Shown in pieces: positions 52,051-63,039 of a stretch of 64,000 nt of DNA. The position numbers were made by a program, and so were the translations under genes. Origin of the DNA: Tenrec ecaudatus (taxonomy: Eukaryota; Chordata; Mammalia; Afrosoricida; Tenrecidae); the NCBI RefSeq assembly GCF_050624435.1, contig NC_134545.1, positions 85,712,063 to 85,776,062 of the forward strand. Reading direction: 5' to 3'. Under the pieces are notes generated by a model. That model worked only from the letters and a program-made list of their open reading frames with translations. It was not told the origin of the DNA and searched no databases. The stretch's first letter is position 1. Every line of letters starts with the position of its first letter.

Positions 52051-52064
52051 TCACCAGAGGGCGC
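52051..52064 (+). promoter_or_regulatory. CTCF-type motif
   Basis: TCACCAGAGGGCGC fits the CTCF core at 13 of 14 positions, 35 bp beyond SPIN copy 6. Motif match only. Confidence 0.4.
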
Positions 52065-52775
52065 TCACTCCCCATCTATTCGGCCCACTTCTGTGGCTCA
52101 GAATCCTGATAAAACTTGACCTTAATGCTCTGGAAGTCTTTCACATTATTCAAATATTTACTGGAAATCTGTGCGCTTAATACAGGAGTAGGTTCACAGG
52201 ATACAGTGGTGAGTTAGGCACCAGAAACTTAGAGCCTAAGAAAAAAGGTTACAATTAAGGTGAATGAGTTTCCAGGTCCATGGAGTTTGTTTTTTTAAAT
52301 ACTCCTTTCTTCCAGAAGCCCATTATTAGTAATTGATGGGGAGATTGGGCTTGTGGACGCATACCGAACTTATGGACTTGATCTGGACGGGGCCAGGATT
52401 TTTAAATATGCACTTACTCTTGGATATCAAACTCTCTCTCACACACAGATGAGTATCTCTGGATTTGTTTATCTAGTCAACATGGATGGACACACCCAGT
52501 GACGCTGGGAAAAAAAAGAGCCGGATCTGCTCTCCTCGAGACTGCTGCTATTGCTAGGAGCCACCAAGGGAGTTCCAACTCACAGAATTCCATGTGCAAC
52601 CAGAGCGAAAGCCTGCTCAGTCTTTCAGCCTGGCAACCTTAAAGGCCAACTCCACTCAGTCACATGGGGTCACTAAGCATCACTATAAATCAACTGGACA
52701 GTACAATGACATTCTTCTCAAGTCCCTAGGTGGCACACAAATAAGTGTTGTGAGAAGTAGGTGGGTCAAACCCAC

Positions 52776-53284
52776 TGTGTTAATCTGGGTAGACTAGAAA
52801 AACAAATCCAGGGAGACTCATAAGTGTCTAAGAAAGAGCTTTATATATGAAGTGGATATCAAGAAAACATTCCAGCCCAGTCCAGATCAAGTCCCCACGT
52901 CTGATATAGCCCATATGTCCGATATCAGTCTATCAGTTCTTCTTCAGACTCACGCAGCCATGCAATAATGTGAAGGCAGGAAGATCACAGGCCAGTGGGT
53001 GCAAAGTCTTGTGGATACAGTGGCAGTGGAAGCATCTCAGTGCTGGTGTGGGTCTCCATGTGGCTCCTCCAACACCAGGGCCCTGGCTACCTTCAGCTTA
53101 GCTCCATATGGCTTGTCATCAGGAATGTCTCACAGGGAGAGAGTGTGCCCCACCTCCATCGAGCTATTTATCTCCTTAGCACCTCCAAATAAGGTCATCA
53201 AGCTGCAACCTGATTGACAGGCTAAACTCCATCCCTTCACTCTTAATAGCCTCAAATTGGCACCAGATTATGTAACTACCACAC
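52776..53284 (+). mobile_element. Fossil LTR-like repeat, copy 3 of 3
   Basis: About 510 bp, TGTGTTAATCTGGGTAGAC to ATTATGTAACTACCACA, with TG...CA ends. The longest of the three copies and the best guide to the family ends. No internal region is seen, so a solo LTR is the likeliest reading. Confidence 0.6.
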
Positions 53285-53439
53285 CCATCAAGAGGTGTGT
53301 TGGAGGAAAGACCTGATAATCTACTTCAGAAAAAGTCACAGACATTGAAAATCCCATGGAATTCTACTTTGATACATAAGGGGTTTGTCATGTGTCTAGA
53401 TTGACTAAGCTAACGGATTACCTTTTTTTTTTTTCAGGG

Positions 53440-54335
53440 CTTAAAAAAAACAACAAAAAATTTTTAGTGTAATTTGGGTGAGAGTTTACAGAGAAAGTTG
53501 GTTTTCCGTTCAGCAATTCATACACATTTTGCTTTTGACATTTATTGCAGTCGCTACAATCTAACAGCACTCTTCCAACTCCCCTGCCCACGGTCTCATT
53601 TCCACTCCTCCATCTTTCCTATCCCTTCCTGTCTTCTGAACTCCTTTTGGGGCAAATGCTGCCCTTTGGGGTTCATTTGATTGATAGTACATACTTCCCT
53701 GGCATTATTGTTCACCTTATGGGCCTATTGTTTGGTTAAGAGTTGAACCACTACGTGAGTGCAGTTTCAGGCTAGAAGGTGACTAACAGTCATAGTCATA
53801 GGGATCCAGCCAGTCTCTATCAGTCCAGTAAGCCTAGTCTTTCAGATGACTTTAAGTTTTGTTCCATATCCCACCCCCACCCATATCTTGGACCTCCTAT
53901 TGTGCTCTCTTTCTGACTGGTTGATAGTGATAGCCGGGCACCATCTAGTTCTTCTGGTCCCAGGGTCAGTCTATGAGTCCTTTGGACAAATTGTTTCCTT
54001 GCATTTTTATTTCTCTTTACTAGTCTTTATTCTAGACACGGATTATTTGCACAAAGCCTAAATACCTATGTAGAGATATACTGTCAAACCTATATATATT
54101 CATGTGTAGTTTCATTCATCTTCCCATAGCTGTATCAACATATAAATTATTGTTATCACAGGATTGTCTGATATTACTGACCTTTAAGTCAGTTTGTTCC
54201 CCCTATTGTTCTCCTTCACTTTGGTCATTTTGTGCTGACCTCCCACTTTTGTGTATCACCTTTCACTTCACCCAAGGTCACACGCATCTGCTCTTAGTTT
54301 GGCGTGTTGACGAAAACTGAGTAACTATGGACCAA
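53440..54335 (-). repeat. L1-like 3'UTR, antisense (afrotherian type)
   Basis: It reads GGGTGAGAGTTTACAGAG, TCAGCAATTCATACACATTT, GCCGGGCACCATCTAGTTCT, CCTTTGGACAAATTGTTTCC. The order matches an afrotherian L1 3' end as I recall it. A and T runs at 53425-53462 fit the tail side. Confidence 0.55.
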
Positions 54336-54629
54336 CAAAAACGCACATCTTTGTCTTAAAAGAGATACATTCAGAATGCTCCTAAGAGATAAGGATGGTG
54401 TGCTTTAGACATGCTTTCATGAGGGGCTAGTCGCTGGAGGTCAGCGCAAAGAGCAAGATCCGTGTTTCCTTCGGTAGTATGCGCTGCAACCAACTGGCCA
54501 GCACCGGTAACAAGCGGCCTTTAGTGTTGACAGTTTCTTACAGCTCACTCGGCTCCAGGCTGATCCTTCAATTACCCTGTAGGTCCCACAATTATCAGCG
54601 GCAGGAGTGCGGATGGGATGGCGGAGGCG

Positions 54630-54765
54630 GGTAAGCGGTGAATTCACTTTCTCTGCAGGAGGAAGGCGAAGTTCTCTGCGCCCCTCAAGACGTACAGCCT
54701 CAGAAACATTACACTCAGCCCTTAGGAATCGAAATCAACTCGAGGGTGGTAGGCTTGGTTTGTAC
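54630..54765 (+). repeat. AfroSINE 3' half
   Basis: GTGAATTCACTTTCTCTGCA, CGTACAGCCTCAGAAACATT, then GGAATCGAAATCAACTCGAG and GGTGGTAGGCTTGGTTT. It sits at the edge of the KAZALD1 CpG island. Confidence 0.75.
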
Positions 54766-54779
54766 CAGCCATACGGGGC

Positions 54780-55450
54780 TCCGCCTACTCTCTCCGGCTT
54801 CAAACCCGCGGGCTTTTTCGGTCCTGACTTCCTGTTCGGACTCTCGCGAAGGTTCCGCGGGAAGCTCGCGTCCCGACCTCAGAAGCCGAGGTGAAAGCGC
54901 TCCTGGCCTCACCCGCCGGGCTCAGAAGCCCTTCGGCGGGGGCCGGCTCGACCACCCTACGGGCCGGGTCGAGTTTCGGGGCGTTGCGCCGAGGGACGCA
55001 GGCCGGCCGCGCGGGAGCGCGATTCTGCGCGCCGCTCTAATACGCATGCGGAGCCCAACCCCCAGGGGGCGGTCCCAAGTCCGGGCCCCGCCCCGAGCCT
55101 CTGGCTTGGCTGGAGGCGGGCCTTCGGGGCGGAGTCCGGCTAAATAGCAGTTCTCTCCAACTGCAAACCCTGGGCTCCGCCGGCCGTGGGGCCTCGGAAG
55201 AAGCCTCGGGGGCAGGCCGGGGCGTGGCCTGGCCGACCCCCGCTCGGGTGGGCGAGTGTCCAGGAACACTTTCTTCCCAGCCCCCACCCCAAAGTGCCAC
55301 GGTGGCGCTGGTGGCGGCAGCGGTGATGGAGTGCCTCCGGCCCCTGCCAGCCCAACAAGCCTTAACCTGTAATCCCGACCCGGAGCGACACCCGCTGGGG
55401 AGGCACCCGGCCCGCCTTCCCCTGCGGCCGCTAGCCGGATCCGACTTCTA
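54780..55450 (+). promoter_or_regulatory. CpG-island promoter, probably of KAZALD1
   Basis: Very GC- and CpG-rich sequence with GC boxes (GGGCCCCGCCCC, GGGGCGGAGTC) directly before a TATA-like TAAATA at 55141-55146. Transcription would then begin near 55170. An upstream non-coding exon splicing to the acceptor at 56609-56610 (CCTGGCAG) would fit KAZALD1. The first exon donor is not resolved, so the link is an inference. Confidence 0.5.
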
Positions 55451-56663
55451 ATCACTGGGCTCAGCCTCTGGCTGAAGCACCTGCCGGATGTGGGAAGGCA
55501 GGAAGGGGCCAGTTGTGGCGAAGCAGATGTAACAGCTGAATCTCGGTCTGGGTGGCGCCTTGGGGTGGACGTGAAGCCCCGGAGAGAGGGATGCTGCAGC
55601 AAACCAGCAACCACCCCACTGGAAGTCGGACCCCTACTGTGGGGAGAGGGCGTTGACTGGTTCTATCTTCCCGGAGCGCCCAGACGTCGACCTAAAAAGA
55701 CATGGCACCATGGCACCGGGGCTGCTAGTGTCTCCCCATTCTGTAGCTACTCTAGCTGATCCCAGGGACCGGAAAGTCTGATGGGGCAGGGCCTGGCTGC
55801 CTAGCCTCCCCACCCCCACCCCGTCTGGTCCTAGTCGTTTTCTTTCTTAATTTCGGTGTCTGGTTACGGTTGCCGTTCCTCGGGCGCTTCTTTTGACTTT
55901 GAGCCAGGTTAAGGGGAAGTGGCCTCGGAGGGTCCCGAGCGGCTGCAAAACATCGGCAGCCTCTGAACAAGGGGGTTGGGGGCAGTGTGCGACGTCTGAG
56001 GACGTTGATGGGCGGGGAGAGGGGGCGGAGGAGCTGCTCTCGGAGTCCCCGTCGTCGTCAGTGGGCTCTCTCAGAGATCTTTCAGCAGAAACCGAGGTGG
56101 TAGGGTGGGGGCCTCAGCCCATTGCCTGCCTCTGCTTTCTTTCCACCGCCTGCCTTTTTCAGACCAGAGTCTGGCTGCTCCGAAGGGTCTAATCCTGAAC
56201 AGGAGGTGAGAGTCCTGAGCCCCAGACCCCAGGCCAACATCTCCCTACTCCCATCTTTCCCCTCCCTTAACTCCAGAACCGCCATTCCCATCAGCCATGT
56301 AGACAGGGAGCAGCAGGATTAAGTGGTGGTGGGTGTGCAGGCCCTCGAAGCTATTTACCGCTGCATCCTCTCACCTCCCAAGCCCCCAGAAACAACCCGT
56401 TAAGTTGCCATGGACATCAGGGGATCGGCCTGGGGGTCCATGCCTTCGTGTTGAGGGTCTCCTTCAATTCCCTGGTAGCTGGGGAGGAAACCAGCGGTGG
56501 AAGAGGGAGAGAGGCAAGGCCAAGGTCAGGCTGTGGTACAAGGGGCAGGGAGGTTGGCGTTTGGGCGCAGGCACAGGCGGACCTTTTGACCTGGCTTCCG
56601 TCCCTGGCAGGGTGTCAAGACCCGTGCTGATGCCCCGAGTGCTCACAGGGCTTCCAGTAAACC

Positions 56664-59056
56664 ATGCCACGGTCGCCCGCAGCTGTCTCGGCGCTGCCTT
56701 TGCTACTGCTGCTGTTGCGGGCGCTGGCTCTGGCCAGCGCGCGACCGCCCCCTGGCCCGGATTACCTGCGGCGCAGCTGGCTGCGGCTGCTGGTGGAGGG
56801 CGAGGGCTGCGCGCCCTGCCGGCTGGAAGAGTGCGCTGCGCCGCGGGGCTGTCTGGCGGGCCGAGTGCGCGACGCGTGCGGCTGCTGCTGGGAATGCGCC
56901 AACCTCGAGGGGCAGCTCTGCGACCTGGACCCCAGCGCTCACTTCTACGGGCGCTGCGGCGAGCAGCTCGAATGCCGTTTGGACGCAGGCGGCGACCTGA
57001 GCCGCGGCGAGGTGCCGGAGCCACTGTGTGCCTGTCGTTCCCAGCGAGCCCTCTGCGGCTCGGACGGCCGCACCTATGCACAGATCTGCCGCCTGCAAGA
57101 GGCAGCCGGCGCCCAGCCTGACGCCAACCTCACCGTGGCGCACCCGGGCCCCTGCGAGTCGGGTATGCACAGCGCGGGCCCCTACCTATCGCCCTTGAAT
57201 TTCGCTGGGAGACAGTTACTCCCCAGATTCCAAGGGCATTGGTCTCTTCTGGCCAGAGAGGAAGCCGGAGGTCTAGAACCCAGTGTCACTACTTGACCCC
57301 GCTGATGCTGATGGTCCGCAGGAGGCCCTGAGCGTTCAAGGTCAGCTTCGAGCGCCGAGCTGCCTGAGCGCTGGACTAGGTGTACCGGGGCCAGCTCTCT
57401 CTGGGAGCAGGTACATAGCCGCTGGCTGACCTCTAAATGGAGAGAAAGACGAAAACCACCACGTGCCCCCTGCCCCCGCCCCGACTTTCCGCAGACCATC
57501 TGGAGCCCAGACGGACTGTCTCGGGTTCCGGTGCGATGCAATCAGGTTTTCGTTTGTGTAGCTTTGGAGAGGAATCCCAGTGTCCTGTCCCCGCCCCCTT
57601 CTGTGTTTAGCGATTAGTGAAAGGGGATGTCTCTTTCAGTGCCCCATGCGGGGCGGGGCTGGGCTGAGGGCCACTGGGGTCTTGGGTTTCTCCAGAGGCG
57701 GCAGTAACTTTCACTTCCTGAGCTGGGGTCCGGGAGCTCCAAGAAAGCAAACACCCCGCGGGGGTCCCAACACTTTCCCTCCTCTCCCCTCCTCCAGGCT
57801 TCCTGCCTGGCGCCCAGGCAGGTTTCATATTCTCAGCATTTGCCACGTGGAGCCCCCAGGGAATGGGTGGGGGAGGGGCCGCTGGCTCTGCAGGACTCTG
57901 GGAACAGGGCCTGGTTAGAGAAGTGGGGGGGGGGGGGCGGGGCAGGGAGGTGTTGGTTAGCAGCCAGGCAGGAGGGGGACTGGCAGGGGAGAATGAGGAC
58001 AGGGGAGCACTCAGGGACAGACTAGTGATGCCAAACTGAGATAATGGTCTGTGTGCTTGGGTGTGCATTGCCTCTGCACGGCTGTGTGTGTGAATGTGTG
58101 CGCCCATTTCCCTATCTGCTTTTGTACCCATATGTACCTGTGTCAACATTTGTGTGTGCCTGTCTGTGTCCATGCCCTGCCTTGTTTATGCATGCGTACT
58201 CACCGCCATCAGTAGGGAAGGAAGCTGGGGAAAGTGTCTGAGGCTGTGACTCCAGCCCGAGCAGCTAGCCTCGACTTCCTTGCAGGGCCAGGCCAGTGGG
58301 TTGAACTGCCACTAGCACTCTGACCATAGCCTAACCTCAGGATCTATTTCCCTACAAAGTTGTCTCCAGGGGGTTGTATATGGGGTCTTTCTTGGAGGCT
58401 GGATGAACGTCCCCTTCTCAGGCCTCCTGCTTCTACCCCAGAACCCCAGATCGTGTCGCAACCCCGTGACGTTTGGAACGTGACCGGGCAGGATGTGATC
58501 TTTGGCTGTGAAGTGTTTGCCTACCCAATGGCTTCCATCGAGTGGAGGAAAGACGGCATGGACATCCAGCTACCCGGGGATGACCCTCACATCTCCGTGC
58601 AGGTAGGGGCTGAGAGCAGAGACCTCCCTGGGGCAGCCCAGAACCCTCCTTGAAAGACCCCACTGATTCCTTCCCTCACTCCAGTTTAGGGGGGGACCAC
58701 AGAGGTTCGAAGTGACTGGCTGGCTGCAGATCCAGGCCCTGCGTCCCAGTGATGAGGGTACTTACCGCTGCTTTGCCCGCAATGCCCTGGGTCAGGTCGA
58801 GGCCCCAGCTAGCCTGACAGTGCTGACACCAGGTAGGACAGATCCTGGACAGGGTGGGAAGTAGTGGGTTAGGGCCCTTAACTGAGTCTGGGTGTGCATG
58901 ACTTTCCCACTGGGGAATGGGATCATTCACAGCTCCTCTCTCCTTTGCCCTAATGTGTTTACAGACCAGCTGAACTCCACAGGCATCCACCGGCTGTGGT
59001 CCCCGAACGTGCTCCCGGAGGAGGCTGAGAGCGAAGAGGGCGAGGACTACTACTAG
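56664..59056 (+). CDS. KAZALD1: KAZALD1, Kazal-type serine protease inhibitor domain protein 1
   Basis: Coding exons are 56664-57162, 58442-58602, 58685-58832 and 58965-59056. They total 900 nt or 299 residues (human about 304). A Leu-rich signal peptide covers about residues 1-29. The IGFBP-type Cys-rich module (about 40-115) has the ACGCCWEC signature. A Kazal-like domain (about 120-165, CGSDGRTYAQIC) and one I-set Ig domain (about 170-265, Cys189 and Cys249, the latter in DEGTYRC) follow. Potential N-glycosylation sites are Asn155, Asn179 and Asn273. The acidic end EEGEDYY is typical of the family and could be tyrosine-sulfated. The protein is secreted to the matrix and is linked in the literature to bone and IGF biology. 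Exon 1 is itself a CpG island. The exon 1/2 codon reads Glu167, where human has Gly as I recall it. The start ATG at 56664 directly precedes the signal peptide. Confidence 0.96.
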
Positions 59057-60230
59057 GTCCGGAGCCCTGGGCCCTGGGGGTGCTGGCGAGGGCCGGGACA
59101 GGGTTCATCCTTGCTCTTGAAAAGACCTTCAGTGGTGGGGGGGCATAGCTCCTTCCAAGGTGACTCTAACGCTCACCTTATCATTCCTAAGGGGGTGCCA
59201 TTTGGTCAGTTCCGACTCACAGGGGCCCGATGTACAAGAGAAGGAAACAGGGCCTGGCCCTGCACCATCCTCCCAGTTCTTTGAGCCATTGTTGCAGCTG
59301 CTAGGGAAGTCCATCTTGTCAAGGGTCCTCCTCTTTTTCACTGTCCTCCCACTTTGTCAAGTATCATGTCTTTCTCTGGGGACTGGTCTCTCCTGGCAAC
59401 ATGTGCAAAATCCTTGACTCTAAGGAGCATTCTGACTACTTCTTCCATGACAGCTGTTTCTTCGTTTGGTACTCCAAGGGGCAGTATTCTTCAGCAACAT
59501 CACAGCTCATAGGTAGCGATTCTTTGTTCTTCCTTATCCAGTGTCCAACATAGACATACACATGGAGAGATGAGAAACACCATGACTTGGATCAGGCCCA
59601 CCTTGGTCCTCAAAGTCACGGCCTTGCTTTTCAACACTTTAAAGAGGTCTCGTGCAGCAGATGTACCCAGTGCAGTGCTAGTGTTCTTAGTAGGGTGTAT
59701 CTGGTAGTGGGGGCACTGAGACAAAAGTTGGGAGAAGGGAGGGGGAGGGGTGGGACCCAGAGGGGTCCATGCAGGAGATGCCCTCCCAGGATAGTGTCCA
59801 GCATAGAGCCAGACAAACAGAACGCACCAGCTGCCTACTGGTCTCAGGCTGGGGTGGGTTCACTCTGGAGGCTGAAACAGACCTCGGGATGCCTCTCCAG
59901 TCTGGTCCAGCCAGTCTCCCCTAACTGCCCTCCCCCACACACCTTGGCTCTTGCCTTTGTTTTCCTGGCCCCCAGCATTTACCTTACCTCAGTCTACTCT
60001 TCCTCCATAAGGCCCAGCTGCACTCACTAACTGCAGGCCTCTTAGTGCTGTGTCTGCTGTCCAGGAGCGCACAGGGGGACATGGTGAGCATTTGGTCATA
60101 ACCACGTCTTCCTGTCCACCCAGACACTCCATGAGGCCAGCCTTACTGTCGCAGGCCACCCTGTATTTGATAATGCCCAGAACAGAGCTAAGACATATAC
60201 CAGTGCCCCAATAAAGCTTTGTGAAAAACT
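59057..60230 (+). other. KAZALD1: KAZALD1 3'UTR with poly(A) signal
   Basis: It runs from the TAG at 59054-59056 to the first AATAAA at 60210-60215, about 1.15 kb. It carries an antisense RTE LINE fragment for about half of its length. Confidence 0.6.
59187..59692 (-). repeat. RTE/BovB-like LINE 3' fragment
   Basis: The plus strand reads the complement of an RTE 3' end: CATTTGGTCAGTTCCGACTC, GAGCCATTGTTGCAGCTGC, CCTCCTCTTTTTCACTGTCC, CTAAGGAGCATTCTGACTAC, GCTTTTCAACACTTTAAAGA, GTGCAGCAGATGTACCCAG. The order and wording match afrotherian RTE (BovB relatives) as I recall it. It is 5'-truncated, about 0.5 kb, within the KAZALD1 last exon. Confidence 0.8.
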
Positions 60231-61550
60231 GGGGTACCAAGAGGTACCCAAATGGTTCATGCAGATGTCCACAAGTTGCCTGCATTTCCCTGGGGGAGCC
60301 TCACACATGGGCGCCTGGCTCCCAGAAGCTGCAGGTCTTGCTGTGTAACACAGCTTTAGAGATACGCATTACCTGTGCTTGCGGTCTACCCTGGACTACT
60401 GTGGAGCCATCTGGCTGAGGGGGTGTAGAGGCAGGAGGGCCCTCTGTTCACCTCAGCTGGTTCTTCCCCAGGCCAACTACCCGGGTTGTGTCCCAATGCC
60501 AGAAAGAAAGAAAACAAACCTGGAGGGGGAGAAGAGAAGATTCAGCACTTTGATAGGTTGTTATCCCCTCTTCAGCTTCCACCAAGGAACCCAAATCACC
60601 ACAATCACCCATTGTAATCCTGTGTCCTCATCGGCCTGCACTGGGTGGGGTTGGGGGGAGGGGAGCCCTCATAGCACCACAATATATGTTGTCTCCAGTT
60701 TCTGTCCACACTCTCCTTACCTAGCCCAGGGCCACGCAGGAGACGCTGTGTCGGGAGAATGTTTATCGAATGATGGAAGGAGTGGTGAGAATGTGCGACA
60801 GCAAGGCCAAGTCCCTGTGCGTGGATGCCGGATGGCAGGGCAACATCCTCCTACGCGCCTGGGCTCCCTCCTCCCCGCCCTCTAGCCTGGCGCCACCACA
60901 AGAGGAATCGCTGTGCCTGGGAGGCGGCGGTGTCTGAGCTTGTCCTCTGGTGCCCTCCTTCGGGAGCCAGGCCTCCTGGGAGGGGCGGGCCCGGGCCCCC
61001 TAAGCTGGGCTGGGACCCCACCGACTCCTCCTGAGGCTGAGGCCTGGCTAGAAGACAGATCTCACTGTGGAGCCCAGGCACCAGCCTGGCCTCCCCAGGA
61101 GCCGCACTCAACAGCCGGCCTAGCCTAGGATACTTCGAGAAAATTCCAAACCTGTCGCAGAAGCAGAGGCGGGGTGGGGAGGGGTCTGTGCGCGACGTTT
61201 GGCCTCGCCGGGCGGGTGCACGGGAAAGCGGGACCCGGGGGCTGGTGGGTCTTGGTGCCTGCGGAGTGTCTGCTACCAGCCGGGCTCCGGGCTCAGGCTC
61301 GGAGCTCGGAGCTCCAGCCCACTGGCTCGCGGGCACCCTCTGGCGGCCCCAGAGACCCCCGCGCCCACTTAGCCGGGCTCCGCGCGAGCCCCGCACCCAG
61401 GCCCGGGGTTTGCGACCCTCGGATTGCGTTTCCACGTGTGCGGTGCTCGGGTGCGGCCTCTGGGCCCCATCCCGCGGCCCGGCGCCACAGGCAGGAACGG
61501 GAGGAATCCCGGCTGACCGCCACCCCCACCCCTCCCCGCCGCCTCTGCTC
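60231..61550. other. Downstream intergenic sequence, CpG-rich from 60.85 kb
   Basis: No coding exon is recognised. 60850-61550 is CpG-rich and could hold a promoter or a non-coding RNA start in the TLX1 direction. Confidence 0.4.
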
Positions 61551-61554
61551 AGCG

Positions 61555-61725
61555 GACTGGCTTTAATAACGTCGCTGGAAAGTGACACGCGATTTATTAT
61601 TAAAGTAACGCGGGCGCGGGGACGGGAAAGGTTTAATAAACGCGCCGAGATGCCGAGGATTATTCACCGCAAATAAATGAGAGCGCGGGCGGCGTTTTAA
61701 TAAATAATTTCCCGCCGGTCCCTGG
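61555..61725. promoter_or_regulatory. Candidate conserved non-coding enhancer D
   Basis: AT-rich HOX/CDX- and FOX-like sites in CpG-rich surroundings: GGCTTTAATAACG, GATTTATTATTAAAG, GGTTTAATAAACG, GGATTATTCACC, CAAATAAATGAG, TTTTAATAAATAATTTC. It has a spaced, near-regular pattern of five TTTAATAA/TTATTAAA-type cores. No repeat family fits. Confidence 0.55.
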
Positions 61726-62371
61726 GGAGGGGGGAGGTGGTCAGAGCGGCTGCGGGAGCCTCGGGCTTTCGGGCCTCGCTGCCGTCTGTCGCCCCCGACG
61801 GAAGGCTCCAGGGGAGCCGGCCTGGGTCCGGGATTTGAAGACGTTTCCTTCAGGTGCAGCCAATGCGCTTCCTTCTCCGACCTGGCCGTCCCGAGTTCAG
61901 AGCCGACCTGGCTGGGCAGCGTTAACTGCAAGAGACCAGCTCTCAGCCAAGCCCAGGCCCGTGTCCCGGGTCCCCGCCGGCCTCCTCCCTGCTTCAGAGG
62001 GACCCGCCGGGCCATCGGATGGAGGGCTGCGCGTGGGGGCAGGTGCGGCTGGCTGCTCGTTACTGCGAAGGCCCCGAAGAAGTGTCCTTGGACTGCCCTG
62101 GCCTAACAGAGGTAGCCCCGCCTGGGCCCAAACCTTGGTTCGGTGGTGAACGGGGGTCGAGTGGAGAGCTGGGCGGAACCGGGGCCCCAGGGGAAGGCCG
62201 TCCGGCTAAACGGGGCCGGGAAGGCCGCGAAGTCAAAGCTGGCTGGCCCCGGAGGCTGCACACGCGGGCTGTGGGCACCTGGTGGTCGCCTGGGCGCGCA
62301 CCTGGCTCCGCTAATTTTGTGCGGAGGTGACACCTTTGGCAGCACCGAGGAGTCCGGGAAGTGGCGAAACA

Positions 62372-62385
62372 GTGCCACCTGGTGG
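62372..62385 (-). promoter_or_regulatory. CTCF-type motif, perfect core
   Basis: GTGCCACCTGGTGG fits the reverse complement of CCASYAGRKGGCRS at all 14 positions. It sits at the right border of the CpG-rich block that precedes TLX1 in other mammals. Confidence 0.5.
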
Positions 62386-62544
62386 AGCTTTTTGGTTGTG
62401 GGTACTAAGACCCGGGTCAGGGCCTTGACACCTGTGAACTGGAGACAGTTAACTGAACTCTGGCAAAAGCTAAATAAAAGCTTGCTTTGATTAATACTCA
62501 TTTAGCGCACGTGTACGAATGAACTTATGAGTATTGCATATGTG

Positions 62545-62803
62545 AGGAGTCTTAGTGGTGCAAGTAGTTAAGCCTTCAGCTACTGCTAACCAAAGGCTGG
62601 CAATTCAAACTCACCTAGTAACTCCAAGGGAGAAAGACCAGGTGGTTTGCGTCCATAAAAATTATGACCAGAGATTGAACTGTGGAATGATATGATATAG
62701 GTATTAACTCCCCCCCCCCAGAATTTTTTAAATCATCAGGAAAATTCTATAGGACAGTTCTCTGTCACCTAGAGTCACTACGAGTCAGTCTGGATCCCGT
62801 GGC
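62545..62803 (+). repeat. AfroSINE, sense, with internal insertion
   Basis: The head is GAGTCTTAGTGGTGCAAGTA with GGCTGGCAATTCAAACTC and the body CAAGGGAGAAAGACCAGG. A patch of about 70 bp (62665-62735) does not fit, then the tail CTATAGGACAGTTC, GTCACTACGAGTCAGTCTGG. Confidence 0.72.
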
Positions 62804-62894
62804 GCCGAATACAGCATGTCTTTATGGGATCCCTTCATGTCATAGTAATAATAATAATCACTGCACTGTAGTCATATGTATACAAGTCACTGAG

Positions 62895-63030
62895 TGGATC
62901 AGATAGTTTGCGGGTGACTCACCCAGCCGGGCTGTGAAAGAAAGGCTGCCAATCTGTTTTCATAAAGATTAAAGCTGAGAAAACCCTGTGGAACCGTTGA
63001 AACGGACTCGATGGGAATGGTTTCTACTTT
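62895..63030 (+). repeat. AfroSINE, sense, diverged
   Basis: CAGATAGTTTGCGGGTGACT, ATAAAGATTAAAGCTGAGAA, then GTTGAAACGGACTCGATGGG and AATGGTTTC. Confidence 0.65.
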
Positions 63031-63039
63031 AAGTGTGTG

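Noticed and set aside
54607-55614. Long open frames on both strands upstream of KAZALD1
   Set aside because: They arise from the CpG island. They carry AfroSINE sequence at one end and no known protein.
61188-61676. 162-codon frame in the CpG-rich block before TLX1
   Set aside because: It is not homologous to TLX1 (no homeodomain) and runs straight through the AT-rich non-coding island.
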